From Pseudobutyrivibrio sp. (lineage in GTDB: Bacteria; Bacillota_A; Clostridia; Lachnospirales; Lachnospiraceae): DNA of 5,104 nt. Below are positions 1-5,078 of the stretch, one piece after another. Location: positions 1 to 5,104 of the forward strand of contig JAILNO010000102.1 in the NCBI GenBank assembly GCA_024691465.1, given 5' to 3'. The number at the start of each line of letters is the position of its first letter. Position 1 is the first letter of the stretch. Both the position numbers and the translations under genes were made by a program. A model generated the notes under the pieces. The model was not told where the DNA came from. It saw nothing but the letters and a program-made list of their open reading frames with translations, and made no database searches.

Positions 1-378
1 GTGGGCAAGACATTTGAAGAGATTAAAGAAATAATTGACCGCACAACACTTAATGACAAGCTTGGAGTGTGTCTTGATACATGCCACATTTGGGACGGCG
101 GATATGACATTGCAAATGACCTTGATGGTGTGCTGACAAAGTTCGATAAAATCATTGGTCTTGACCGACTCAAAGCCATTCATTTTAATGATAGCAAGAA
201 TGAATGTGGTGCTGCAAAGGACCGTCATGAGAAATTAGGACAGGGCTGCATTGGAATGGATGCCATGAAACGCTTCGCCATGCACCCAGCCGTACAGAAT
301 CTCCCATTTATCTTGGAAACACCAAATGATGATGCAGGATATAAAGAAGAAATAGCGATTGTAAATAGCTGGATGTAA
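1..378 (+). CDS. nfo: Endonuclease IV (AP endonuclease), C-terminal part
   Basis: This is the last 125 residues of a zinc-dependent apurinic/apyrimidinic endonuclease, which nicks DNA 5' to abasic sites in base excision repair in the cytoplasm. The family is usually about 280 residues, so roughly the first half lies outside the window. The GTG at base 1 is an internal valine codon, not a start. The recognisable blocks are GVCLDTCHIWDGGYD (residues 22-36), HFNDSKN (61-67), DRHEKLGQG (74-82) and FILETPND (103-110). By alignment from memory with E. coli Nfo, D26, H29, H61, D74, H76 and E106 match the metal ligands D179, H182, H216, D229, H231 and E261. All ligands expected in this half are therefore present and the enzyme is probably active. 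The gene converges on the MATE gene with only 23 bases between stops, and I see no hairpin terminator in that gap. Confidence 0.95.
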   Translation: MGKTFEEIKEIIDRTTLNDKLGVCLDTCHIWDGGYDIANDLDGVLTKFDKIIGLDRLKAIHFNDSKNECGAAKDRHEKLGQGCIGMDAMKRFAMHPAVQNLPFILETPNDDAGYKEEIAIVNSWM

Positions 379-401
379 GCAAGATTATAACAACGCAAAG
401 A

Positions 402-1742
402 TCATTTAATGGTTCGTCTAAAATAAGTGATATAACGAATCCACGCAGTGATAAAGCTAATCACCCAAACTATGCCTGCAGAAATCCAGATACCCTTTTC
501 AGCGAAGCCTAGATAGCTACAGAAGAGGATAGGAATGGTGAAGCGGCCTATCACCTCAACGATACCATTGAATAGAGAAAAGAACGCATCTCCGATACCT
601 GTCAAAACACCTCTAATGACGTAGATCATTCCAAGGGCAAAATAGAACAAGCTTGTAATGCGAAGACCTAATGCTCCAAGTGAAATGATTTCCTCATCTT
701 CTACAAATAATCCTGTGATTCCTCGGCCGAAGAATTGCATGATAAAAATCAAAACGATAGTTAAAACAATCATAATTCTAATTCCAGAATAGTAGCCTTT
801 TAGCACACGGTCATTTCTTTTAGCACCAAAGTTTTGACCGCTAAAAGTTGAAAGAGATGTGCCTAAAGTAGTGTAAGGCTGGTGAATCAGCTGCTCGATA
901 CGGTTGGTGGCGGTAAAAGCGGCAACCACAATTGTTCCATATGAATTAACTATTCTTTGAACAGCCATAGAGGATATCGCAATTAATCCAAACTGTATTG
1001 ACATAGGTACCCCTAATCTTATTACTCGATAAGCAATCTGACGGGATAGATGGATATCCTTGAACCCGAATCTGAAATATGTATTGGTGCGATATGCGTA
1101 TATTCCACAGAGAATTACAGATATAAACTGAGCAAGAATTGTAGCAAGGGCAGCACCCTGGATACCCAGTTCTAAGAAGCACACCATCACTATATCAAGG
1201 ATGATATTTAAGATGATGGAGAAAATTAAGAAATAAAGAGGAGTCTTCGAATCACCTAAAGCTCTAAGCATAGATGAAAGATAATTATATAAAGAAACGA
1301 AAAGCAAACCTACACACATGTAGCGAGTGTAAGATATTGCATCTGCCAAAATATTATCAGGTGTGCTTAGTAACTGAAGGAATTGTGGCGCAGCAGCAAA
1401 ACCAATTGTTCCAAAAAGTATGGGAACAATCAGCATGATAACGCCTGTATTTATAATGCAGTTTTTAACATTGGATTCCTCGTGGGCACCATAGAATTGT
1501 GAAACTACAATTCCACCACCGCCACCGATTCCATTGCATAGCGCAAAAAACAGGAAAGTGATAGAGGAAGTAGCACCTACAGCAGCAAATGCATTTGCTC
1601 CGACGAATCTTCCTACAATTATGGAATCTGCAAGATTATATATCTGTTGGAAAATGTTGCCTATAAGTGTGGGTAGAGAAAATAAAAGAAGATGTTTGGT
1701 TGGATTTCCCTGAGTCATATCTGTGATATTTGAGTTAGGCAT
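402..1742 (-). CDS. MATE family multidrug efflux transporter
   Basis: This 446-residue integral membrane protein belongs to the multi-antimicrobial extrusion (MATE) family, which uses a sodium or proton gradient to export cationic drugs and other toxic compounds. Its length is typical for the family (about 450) and it has about 12 hydrophobic segments. The N-terminal signature is clear: MTQGNPTKHLLLFSLPTLIG (residues 9-28) with the conserved TM1 proline P24, then Q33-Y35-N36-D39 and VGRFVG (43-48). A glycine-rich CNGIGGGGG stretch precedes SQFYGA, where the family normally has a Gly-rich turn before a QxxGA motif. The start at 1742 is chosen because AAGGAG (1750-1755) sits seven bases upstream. 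The reading frame stays open to 1856, but that extension is hydrophilic, has no such site and lies upstream of the predicted promoter. The substrate cannot be read from the sequence. The gene is divergent from an MFS exporter. Confidence 0.93.
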   Translation of the reverse strand: MPNSNITDMTQGNPTKHLLLFSLPTLIGNIFQQIYNLADSIIVGRFVGANAFAAVGATSSITFLFFALCNGIGGGGGIVVSQFYGAHEESNVKNCIINTGVIMLIVPILFGTIGFAAAPQFLQLLSTPDNILADAISYTRYMCVGLLFVSLYNYLSSMLRALGDSKTPLYFLIFSIILNIILDIVMVCFLELGIQGAALATILAQFISVILCGIYAYRTNTYFRFGFKDIHLSRQIAYRVIRLGVPMSIQFGLIAISSMAVQRIVNSYGTIVVAAFTATNRIEQLIHQPYTTLGTSLSTFSGQNFGAKRNDRVLKGYYSGIRIMIVLTIVLIFIMQFFGRGITGLFVEDEEIISLGALGLRITSLFYFALGMIYVIRGVLTGIGDAFFSLFNGIVEVIGRFTIPILFCSYLGFAEKGIWISAGIVWVISFITAWIRYITYFRRTIK

Positions 1743-1749
1743 AAAAGTA

Positions 1750-1755
1750 CTCCTT
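1750..1755 (-). promoter_or_regulatory. Ribosome binding site that fixes the MATE start
   Basis: On the minus strand AAGGAG is followed by seven bases (TACTTTT) and then ATG at 1742. This site decides the start over the in-frame ATG at 1856 and the internal ATG at 1718, which has no Shine-Dalgarno sequence before it. Confidence 0.85.
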
Positions 1756-1770
1756 GTGGGGTTTTTACAC

Positions 1771-1799
1771 ATTATATATTGATTATATGCCTTTGTCTT
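1771..1799 (-). promoter_or_regulatory. Predicted sigma-A promoter of the MATE gene
   Basis: Reading the minus strand, AAGACA (1799-1794) serves as a weak -35 and a perfect TATAAT (1776-1771) as the -10, with a 17-base spacer. Transcription would begin near 1763, leaving a leader of about 20 bases that contains the AAGGAG site. A second TATAAT-like hexamer lies a few bases upstream, so the exact -10 is not certain. Confidence 0.55.
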
Positions 1800-1828
1800 A
1801 GCAAAAATTGTTTTGTGGCATAATTGGA

Positions 1829-1857
1829 TTGATTTAATAGAAAAGGAATGATACACT
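1829..1857 (+). promoter_or_regulatory. Predicted promoter of the leader ORF and MFS gene
   Basis: TTGATT (1829-1834) and TACACT (1852-1857) are separated by 17 bases, and TG at 1849-1850 makes an extended -10 (TGATACACT). Transcription would start near 1864, about 13 bases before the AAAGGAG site of the leader ORF. It lies back to back with the MATE promoter, with about 29 bases between the two -35 boxes, so a regulator bound there could affect both exporters. Confidence 0.5.
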
Positions 1858-1876
1858 AACTACGAAATTTGTAAAG

Positions 1877-1883
1877 AAAGGAG
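1877..1883 (+). promoter_or_regulatory. Ribosome binding site of the leader ORF
   Basis: AAAGGAG is followed by seven bases (CACATAG) and then ATG at 1891. It is as good as the sites before the full-length genes here. This is the main reason to believe the 30-codon ORF is translated. Confidence 0.75.
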
Positions 1884-1890
1884 CACATAG

Positions 1891-1983
1891 ATGACCTGGA
1901 AAACAACAACTATTCACCTAATGAAAGGTTCTATTTTTGCTGTTGACGGGGATAGTGCGCTCTTTTTTAGGACTTTTAAATGA
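1891..1983 (+). CDS. Predicted 30-residue regulatory leader peptide
   Basis: This small ORF encodes 30 residues, starting MTWKTTTIHLMKGSIF and ending SALFFRTFK before a TGA stop. It has a strong AAAGGAG site at seven-base spacing and a predicted promoter just upstream, and it ends 72 bases before the MFS start. It has no hydrophobic helix or signal peptide, so it is unlikely to act as a membrane protein. The RNA that encodes it can take part in alternative pairing: codons 20-23 carry GGGGATAGTG, which is complementary to the 5' arm of the hairpin in front of the MFS gene. I infer that translating it, rather than the peptide product, is the function, as in leader peptides of inducible resistance genes. 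I cannot tell which codons might cause stalling. The FFRTFK ending should be compared with known resistance-gene leader peptides. It could be a chance ORF, but the ribosome binding site and the pairing make that less likely. Confidence 0.65.
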   Translation: MTWKTTTIHLMKGSIFAVDGDSALFFRTFK

Positions 1984-2020
1984 TATTTTTAAGTCAGTTT
2001 AATAAGATTACACTATCTCC
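1948..2020 (+). promoter_or_regulatory. Predicted antiterminator / RBS-releasing RNA structure
   Basis: GGGGATAGTG (1948-1957) can pair with CACTATCTCC (2011-2020) over ten continuous pairs, one of them G-U. Inward, after a 3x3 internal loop, TCTT (1961-1964) pairs with AAGA (2004-2007) and TT (1966-1967) with AA (2001-2002). The smaller hairpin at 1971-1995 sits at the tip. The result is one long stem. It uses the CTCC that would otherwise cover the MFS ribosome binding site, so it cannot coexist with the 2015-2049 hairpin. Its 5' strand lies inside the leader ORF, so a translating ribosome would mask it. The pairing is read directly from the sequence; the switching role is inference. Confidence 0.6.
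1971..1995 (+). repeat. Symmetric AT-rich inverted repeat over the leader stop codon
   Basis: GACTT (1971-1975) pairs with AAGTC (1991-1995), followed inward by a TT/TT internal loop, then AAAT (1978-1981) with ATTT (1985-1988) around a GAT loop. The leader TGA stop (1981-1983) lies at the loop, so a terminating ribosome would open this hairpin. It is too AT-rich and lacks a T tract for a terminator. It could cap the antiterminator stem or be a DNA operator. Confidence 0.45.
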
Positions 2021-2055
2021 TTAATTTTTATAAACAAGATTAAGGAGATTTTTTT
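2015..2055 (+). terminator. Attenuator hairpin that also hides the MFS ribosome binding site
   Basis: ATCTCCTTAAT (2015-2025) is a perfect inverted repeat of ATTAAGGAGAT (2039-2049). Three more pairs (2026-2028 with 2036-2038, one G-U) reduce the loop to seven bases. Seven T residues (2049-2055) follow at once and run into the MFS ATG at 2056. The hairpin therefore has the form of an intrinsic terminator placed before the gene it would silence. Its 3' arm contains the MFS Shine-Dalgarno AAGGAG (2042-2047, eight bases from ATG), so even read-through RNA would be poorly translated while it is folded. The competing pairing of its 5' arm with 1948-1957 gives the open state. Confidence 0.7.
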
Positions 2056-3186
2056 ATGAGTAAAAGTAATAACAATAAGACAACTAATAAAGTGATTTCA
2101 AAAGCCCGTAGGCAGATCAAGAAGCTATATATACTAGATGGGGTAGGCTCCATGATGATTGCTGGGGCATCATGGGTGGCGCTTCTTGCCGCCAGGGGAT
2201 ATTCCACGATTGAGATTGGATTATTAGAAAGCATATTTCATGTGGCTAGTATGTTATTTGAGGTGCCATCTGGGGCATTAGCTGATGTGTTTGGCAGGAA
2301 GAAAATCATGGTGGCCAGCAGTGTTATGAGCGTTATTTCTTCAATTATCATGGTGCTTTCTAATTCTTTTCCTACAATTGCACTTGCCATGGTTACTAAT
2401 GCCTTTAGCTATAATCTGGCATCTGGTACCAGAGAGGCACTGGCTTATGACAGCTTGAAGGAAGCAGGTATTGAGAAAGAGTACGACAAATTCGCCTCAA
2501 ATGACATGGTAATCTATGAGATAACCAGTTCAGCAGCTACGCTTCTAGCTGGAGTCGCACTGATGCTTGGATATAAGAGAGCATACATCATAGATGTACT
2601 AGTGGGAATCCTGGCAGTAATTGTTGCAAGCACACTAATGGAAGCCAGGACGGATATCCATAGTGAAACTAGTATTAAGAAACGATTCAAAGAGGTATCA
2701 GTAGAGAGTATTAGATTTATTAGAGAAAATAGAAGAGCTAGACTTATAATCTGCTTCAATGCATTAATTGGAGCGGTTGATATCCTGATACTATTCTTTT
2801 TGCAGGCTAAATTGCCAGAGATGGGACTTAACACTCTGCTCCTAGGACCAGCTCTATTTGGAATGGGGTTGGGCGCAGTAGTAGGAGCTAAGGTGATAGA
2901 ATTCTTTCCTAATGTGCGCTATAGAAATATATGCGTCTTTAGCTTTATAGGGGTTGCTTTAGCAATGTCATCTGTATTTACTCGCAACCCATATATTATG
3001 ATAGTGGGAGGATTTGTGGGAGCATTTGCCGATGACTTCTTAGAAGTTCGCACAGATATTGTTCTTAATAATATGATTCCATCTAACCAAAGAGCTACAT
3101 TGATGTCTATCAATTCCTTCACATACTCGGTGGTGATGATAATTCTCTCTCCTATATTTGGATGGTTATTTGTAAATTTATTATAG
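2056..3186 (+). CDS. MFS family efflux transporter, apparently short of TM12
   Basis: This 376-residue protein belongs to the major facilitator superfamily, proton-driven membrane exporters. The loop between TM2 and TM3 carries motif A, GALADVFGRKK (residues 73-83), with the conserved D77 and the G80-R81-K82 basic turn. I count hydrophobic helices near 24-46, 52-72, 84-103, 105-123, 152-171, 175-195, 230-250, 260-281, 290-308, 312-330 and 350-373: eleven, with the protein ending three residues after the last. Twelve are usual, in about 390-410 residues. The reading frames downstream encode no hydrophobic stretch, so TM12 seems to be lost rather than frameshifted. The start at 2056 is supported by AAGGAG eight bases upstream, which is held in a hairpin. 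A leader ORF and alternative RNA structures precede the gene, suggesting drug-inducible expression and a role in resistance. The substrate is unknown. Confidence 0.88.
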   Translation: MSKSNNNKTTNKVISKARRQIKKLYILDGVGSMMIAGASWVALLAARGYSTIEIGLLESIFHVASMLFEVPSGALADVFGRKKIMVASSVMSVISSIIMVLSNSFPTIALAMVTNAFSYNLASGTREALAYDSLKEAGIEKEYDKFASNDMVIYEITSSAATLLAGVALMLGYKRAYIIDVLVGILAVIVASTLMEARTDIHSETSIKKRFKEVSVESIRFIRENRRARLIICFNALIGAVDILILFFLQAKLPEMGLNTLLLGPALFGMGLGAVVGAKVIEFFPNVRYRNICVFSFIGVALAMSSVFTRNPYIMIVGGFVGAFADDFLEVRTDIVLNNMIPSNQRATLMSINSFTYSVVMIILSPIFGWLFVNLL

Positions 3187-3223
3187 AGGGGTTCAATCAG
3201 GAAAAGATTAGTCAGTGCTAAAC

Positions 3224-3255
3224 AAAAGAGTATTCTCATTGAGAATACTCTTTTT
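3224..3255. terminator. Bidirectional intrinsic terminator between MFS and thioesterase genes
   Basis: AAAAGAGTATTCTC (3224-3237) is perfectly complementary to GAGAATACTCTTTT (3241-3254), giving a 14 bp stem with a three-base loop (or 13 bp with five bases) and a T run to 3255. The A-rich left flank gives a U tail on the other strand. It can end both the MFS transcript and the convergent thioesterase transcript, whose stop is at 3264. The same stem sequence recurs in the terminator at 5018-5078. Confidence 0.85.
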
Positions 3256-3263
3256 ATTAATGA

Positions 3264-3668
3264 TTATATTAAAGCAATTATTGCATCGTAGAATTCAGCG
3301 TAATCTTTCTTCATTTTGACAGGTCTGCCATTCATATCGAGGAAGGCGTGTGAGGAGGTGCCGACACTTACAATCTCGCCAGCCTCGTTCTTCATCTCGT
3401 AAGCTAAGTGTAGCTTGACTCCCTTGAATTCAGATACAGAAACTGTAATAGATACTACATCTGAAAAAGTGGTGGTCTTCTTGAAATCACAATTGACGTT
3501 GATTACAGGGGAGACTAACCCCATATCCTCGAGCCTTTTCATGGACCAGCCAATCTGATCTAGGAAATCGATTCTGGCTTCCTCCATCCAGCGGATGTAA
3601 TTAGAATGGTGAGTTATTCCCATTTTGTCAGTTTCATAATAGTGTACGTGATGTATATATGGTTTCAT
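3264..3668 (-). CDS. 4HBT/FadM-type hotdog acyl-CoA thioesterase
   Basis: This 134-residue cytoplasmic protein is the usual length for the 4-hydroxybenzoyl-CoA thioesterase / YbgC / FadM group of single hotdog-fold hydrolases, which cleave acyl-CoA thioesters. The family signature is clear: YYETDKMGITHHSNYIRWME (residues 10-29) followed by EAR. D14 is at the position of the catalytic aspartate, and G17, H20-H21, N23-Y24 and E29-R32 match the conserved positions of the long hotdog helix. The C-terminal half is the expected run of beta strands, including SSHAFLDMNGRPVKMKK. The start at 3668 is preceded by AGAAAGG (3676-3682) with seven bases between. The acyl substrate cannot be predicted. The gene converges on the MFS gene, shares its terminator and is divergent from sfsA, so it appears to be a single-gene unit. 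Confidence 0.9.
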   Translation of the reverse strand: MKPYIHHVHYYETDKMGITHHSNYIRWMEEARIDFLDQIGWSMKRLEDMGLVSPVINVNCDFKKTTTFSDVVSITVSVSEFKGVKLHLAYEMKNEAGEIVSVGTSSHAFLDMNGRPVKMKKDYAEFYDAIIALI

Positions 3669-3702
3669 ACTTATGCCTTTCTGTATGTTAAATTCTAAAA
3701 AG

Positions 3703-3731
3703 ATAATACTATATAATTAAAATAATTTAAA
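3703..3731 (-). promoter_or_regulatory. Candidate promoter of the 4HBT-type thioesterase gene
   Basis: On the minus strand TTTAAA (3731-3726) and TATTAT (3708-3703) are 17 bases apart, placing transcription start about 25-30 bases before the ATG. The whole gap 3669-3787 is very AT-rich, so chance matches are likely and other -10 choices such as TATAGT exist nearby. Confidence 0.35.
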
Positions 3732-3787
3732 TACTTAAATGGTAAAACGAAATGGAATTACATAACTGGGAATGTTAATATATTGAA

Positions 3788-4444
3788 ATGAAATATAACA
3801 ATATTACCAAGGCTGTCTTCATAAACCGCCCTAATAGATTCATTGCGGAGGTGGAGGTAGACGGTCATAAGGAAACTGTTCATGTAAAAAATACGGGTAG
3901 ATGTAAGGAACTGCTGATACCAGGTTGCGAGGTGTGGCTTACAGCACCAGGCACTCCTGATAGGAAGACCAAGTATGATCTGGTTGCGGTTCGCAAGTCT
4001 AATGGAATTCTGTTTAATATCGATAGCCAAGCTCCTAATAAGGTGGTTAAGGAATGGTTAGACACTCAGGATTATTCTTTCGTTAAGCCTGAATACAAGT
4101 ATGGGGATTCGAGAATAGATTTCTATATGGAGCGAGGGGATGAGAAGTACCTCATGGAGGTAAAGGGGTGCACCCTGGAGATTGACGGTATGGGTTACTT
4201 CCCAGATGCCCCTACAGAAAGAGGTGTTAAGCATATCCATGAGCTGATTAAAGCTAAGAGAAGCGGATATCATGCAATCCTTGCCTTTGTGATTCAGATG
4301 GAGGGAGTTACTGAGGTGAGGGCTAATGTAGAGACACACCCTGAGTTTGGAGAGGCTCTAGATGAGGCTGTCAGGGAAGGAGTGGAGGTTAAGTTCCTAA
4401 CCTGCCAAGTTGAGCCTGACGAGCTATATATTGCCCAATGTTAG
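3788..4444 (+). CDS. sfsA: SfsA family protein (sugar fermentation stimulation protein homologue)
   Basis: This 218-residue protein matches the SfsA family in length and motifs. The E. coli member was found by its effect on maltose metabolism genes and was described as DNA-binding; the biochemical function is not settled. Hallmarks are RFIAEV near residue 17, VKNTGRCKELLIPG (33-46), YGDSRIDF (105-112), LMEVKGCTL (122-130) and GYFPDAPTERGVKH. The D111 ... E124-x-K126 arrangement fits the PD-(D/E)xK nuclease-like core noted for this family. The start at 3788 is the only reasonable one, since an in-frame stop lies at 3776-3778. No Shine-Dalgarno sequence lies at a usable distance; the only G-rich patch (3768-3770) is about 15 bases away. 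It is divergent from the 4HBT thioesterase gene and followed by a gene with its own promoter. Confidence 0.93.
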   Translation: MKYNNITKAVFINRPNRFIAEVEVDGHKETVHVKNTGRCKELLIPGCEVWLTAPGTPDRKTKYDLVAVRKSNGILFNIDSQAPNKVVKEWLDTQDYSFVKPEYKYGDSRIDFYMERGDEKYLMEVKGCTLEIDGMGYFPDAPTERGVKHIHELIKAKRSGYHAILAFVIQMEGVTEVRANVETHPEFGEALDEAVREGVEVKFLTCQVEPDELYIAQC

Positions 4445-4484
4445 CTCACTTCAATATGAATTAAGCAAAAGTAAGAATAAGTGT

Positions 4485-4490
4485 TATAAT
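4485..4490 (+). promoter_or_regulatory. Extended -10 promoter of the YciA-type thioesterase gene
   Basis: A perfect TATAAT (4485-4490) is preceded by TG at 4482-4483, forming an extended -10 (TGTTATAAT). Only a poor -35 is visible (TAAGCA, 4462-4467, 17-base spacer), which an extended -10 can tolerate. Transcription would start near 4497, just before GGAG at 4510. Confidence 0.55.
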
Positions 4491-4509
4491 ATCCAGAGAT
4501 TAAATAAAT

Positions 4510-4513
4510 GGAG
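4510..4513 (+). promoter_or_regulatory. Ribosome binding site that decides the thioesterase start
   Basis: GGAG lies six bases before the ATG at 4520. The alternative in-frame ATG at 4508 overlaps this site and has only weak purine-rich sequence upstream, so 4520 is preferred. Confidence 0.65.
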
Positions 4514-4519
4514 TACGTT

Positions 4520-4996
4520 ATGCAGACTAAAAAAGTATCAGAATCAGAGGGAGAAATCTTACGAGTTATTCAATATGCGGATATCAATCCATCAGGTAAT
4601 CTATTTGGTGGCAAGTTAATGGCATGGATGGACGAGATTGCAGGAGTTATTGCTATTCGTCATGCTGGATTAGGTGTAACCACAGCGGCGGTAGATAATC
4701 TACAGTTCAAGAAGAGCGTTAAGCTAGGCGATATCCTGGTGCTTAGAGCGAAGCTTACTTATGTTGGAAACAAGTCCATGGAAGTACGTGTGGATGTATA
4801 TCGCGAGGAGCGTGAGACAGGAATGAGATATGTAGTTAATCGTGCGTACTTTACAGAGGTAGCAATAGACTCTGAGGGTAATCCTGTAAAAGTACCTTAC
4901 GGACTTGAATTGACTAATCCTGCTGAGACAGCAGAGTGGGAAGCAGCTCTTAAGAGAAAAGAGATGCGTCTCGAAAGACGACAGGAAGGGTTCTAG
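4520..4996 (+). CDS. YciA/ACOT-type acyl-CoA thioesterase
   Basis: This 158-residue cytoplasmic hotdog-fold protein belongs to the YciA/acyl-CoA hydrolase group, which releases CoA from acyl-CoA esters and usually works as a hexamer. The signature ADINPSGNLFGGKLMAWMDE (residues 20-39) contains N23, the GNLFGG turn and D38, the expected catalytic aspartate. AAVDNLQFKKSVKLGDIL follows, matching the family's strand and GD turn. The C-terminus is charged and helical (EWEAALKRKEMRLERRQEGF), longer than the core domain. A start at 4508 would add only four residues and lacks a good ribosome binding site, whereas 4520 has GGAG at six bases. It follows sfsA by 75 bases with its own promoter and ends before a long hairpin. 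It is not of the same subfamily as the thioesterase at 3264-3668, so the two are not a recent duplication. Confidence 0.92.
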   Translation: MQTKKVSESEGEILRVIQYADINPSGNLFGGKLMAWMDEIAGVIAIRHAGLGVTTAAVDNLQFKKSVKLGDILVLRAKLTYVGNKSMEVRVDVYREERETGMRYVVNRAYFTEVAIDSEGNPVKVPYGLELTNPAETAEWEAALKRKEMRLERRQEGF

Positions 4997-5017
4997 TTCT
5001 TGTATAGTAGAATAAAT

Positions 5018-5078
5018 AAAAGAGTATTCTCTAGATAATCCTAATAATAGGAAATTATCATAGGGAATACTCTTTTTT
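5018..5078 (+). terminator. Long imperfect hairpin terminator after the YciA-type gene
   Basis: AAAAGAGTATTC (5018-5029) pairs perfectly with GAATACTCTTTT (5065-5076). The stem continues inward through 5030-5033 with 5061-5064, then GATAAT (5034-5039) with ATTATC (5054-5059) past one bulged A, and CCT (5040-5042) with AGG (5049-5051), ending in an AATAAT loop. It totals about 25 pairs, with six T residues at 5073-5078. The A-rich left flank may let it work in the other direction too. Its outer stem repeats that of the terminator at 3224-3255. Confidence 0.75.

Noticed and set aside
379..401. Terminator between the convergent nfo and MATE genes
   Set aside because: The 23-base gap holds no inverted repeat or T tract that I can see. 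Termination may occur inside the neighbouring coding sequence.
1743..1856. N-terminal extension of the MATE protein up to an ATG at 1856
   Set aside because: The extension is hydrophilic and not family-like, has no good ribosome binding site, and lies upstream of the predicted promoter. The ATG at 1742 has AAGGAG at seven bases.
2514..3239. Open frames on the minus strand opposite the MFS gene
   Set aside because: They have no ribosome binding sites and read as antisense shadows of a clear membrane protein gene.
3758..4339. Several minus-strand open frames opposite sfsA and a plus-strand frame at 4410-4619
   Set aside because: They overlap sfsA or the YciA-type gene in other frames, show no family motifs and lack start signals.
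4508..4519. Alternative start of the YciA-type gene at ATG 4508
   Set aside because: It would overlap the GGAG site and has weak upstream sequence. The ATG at 4520 has the better-placed site; the difference is only four residues.
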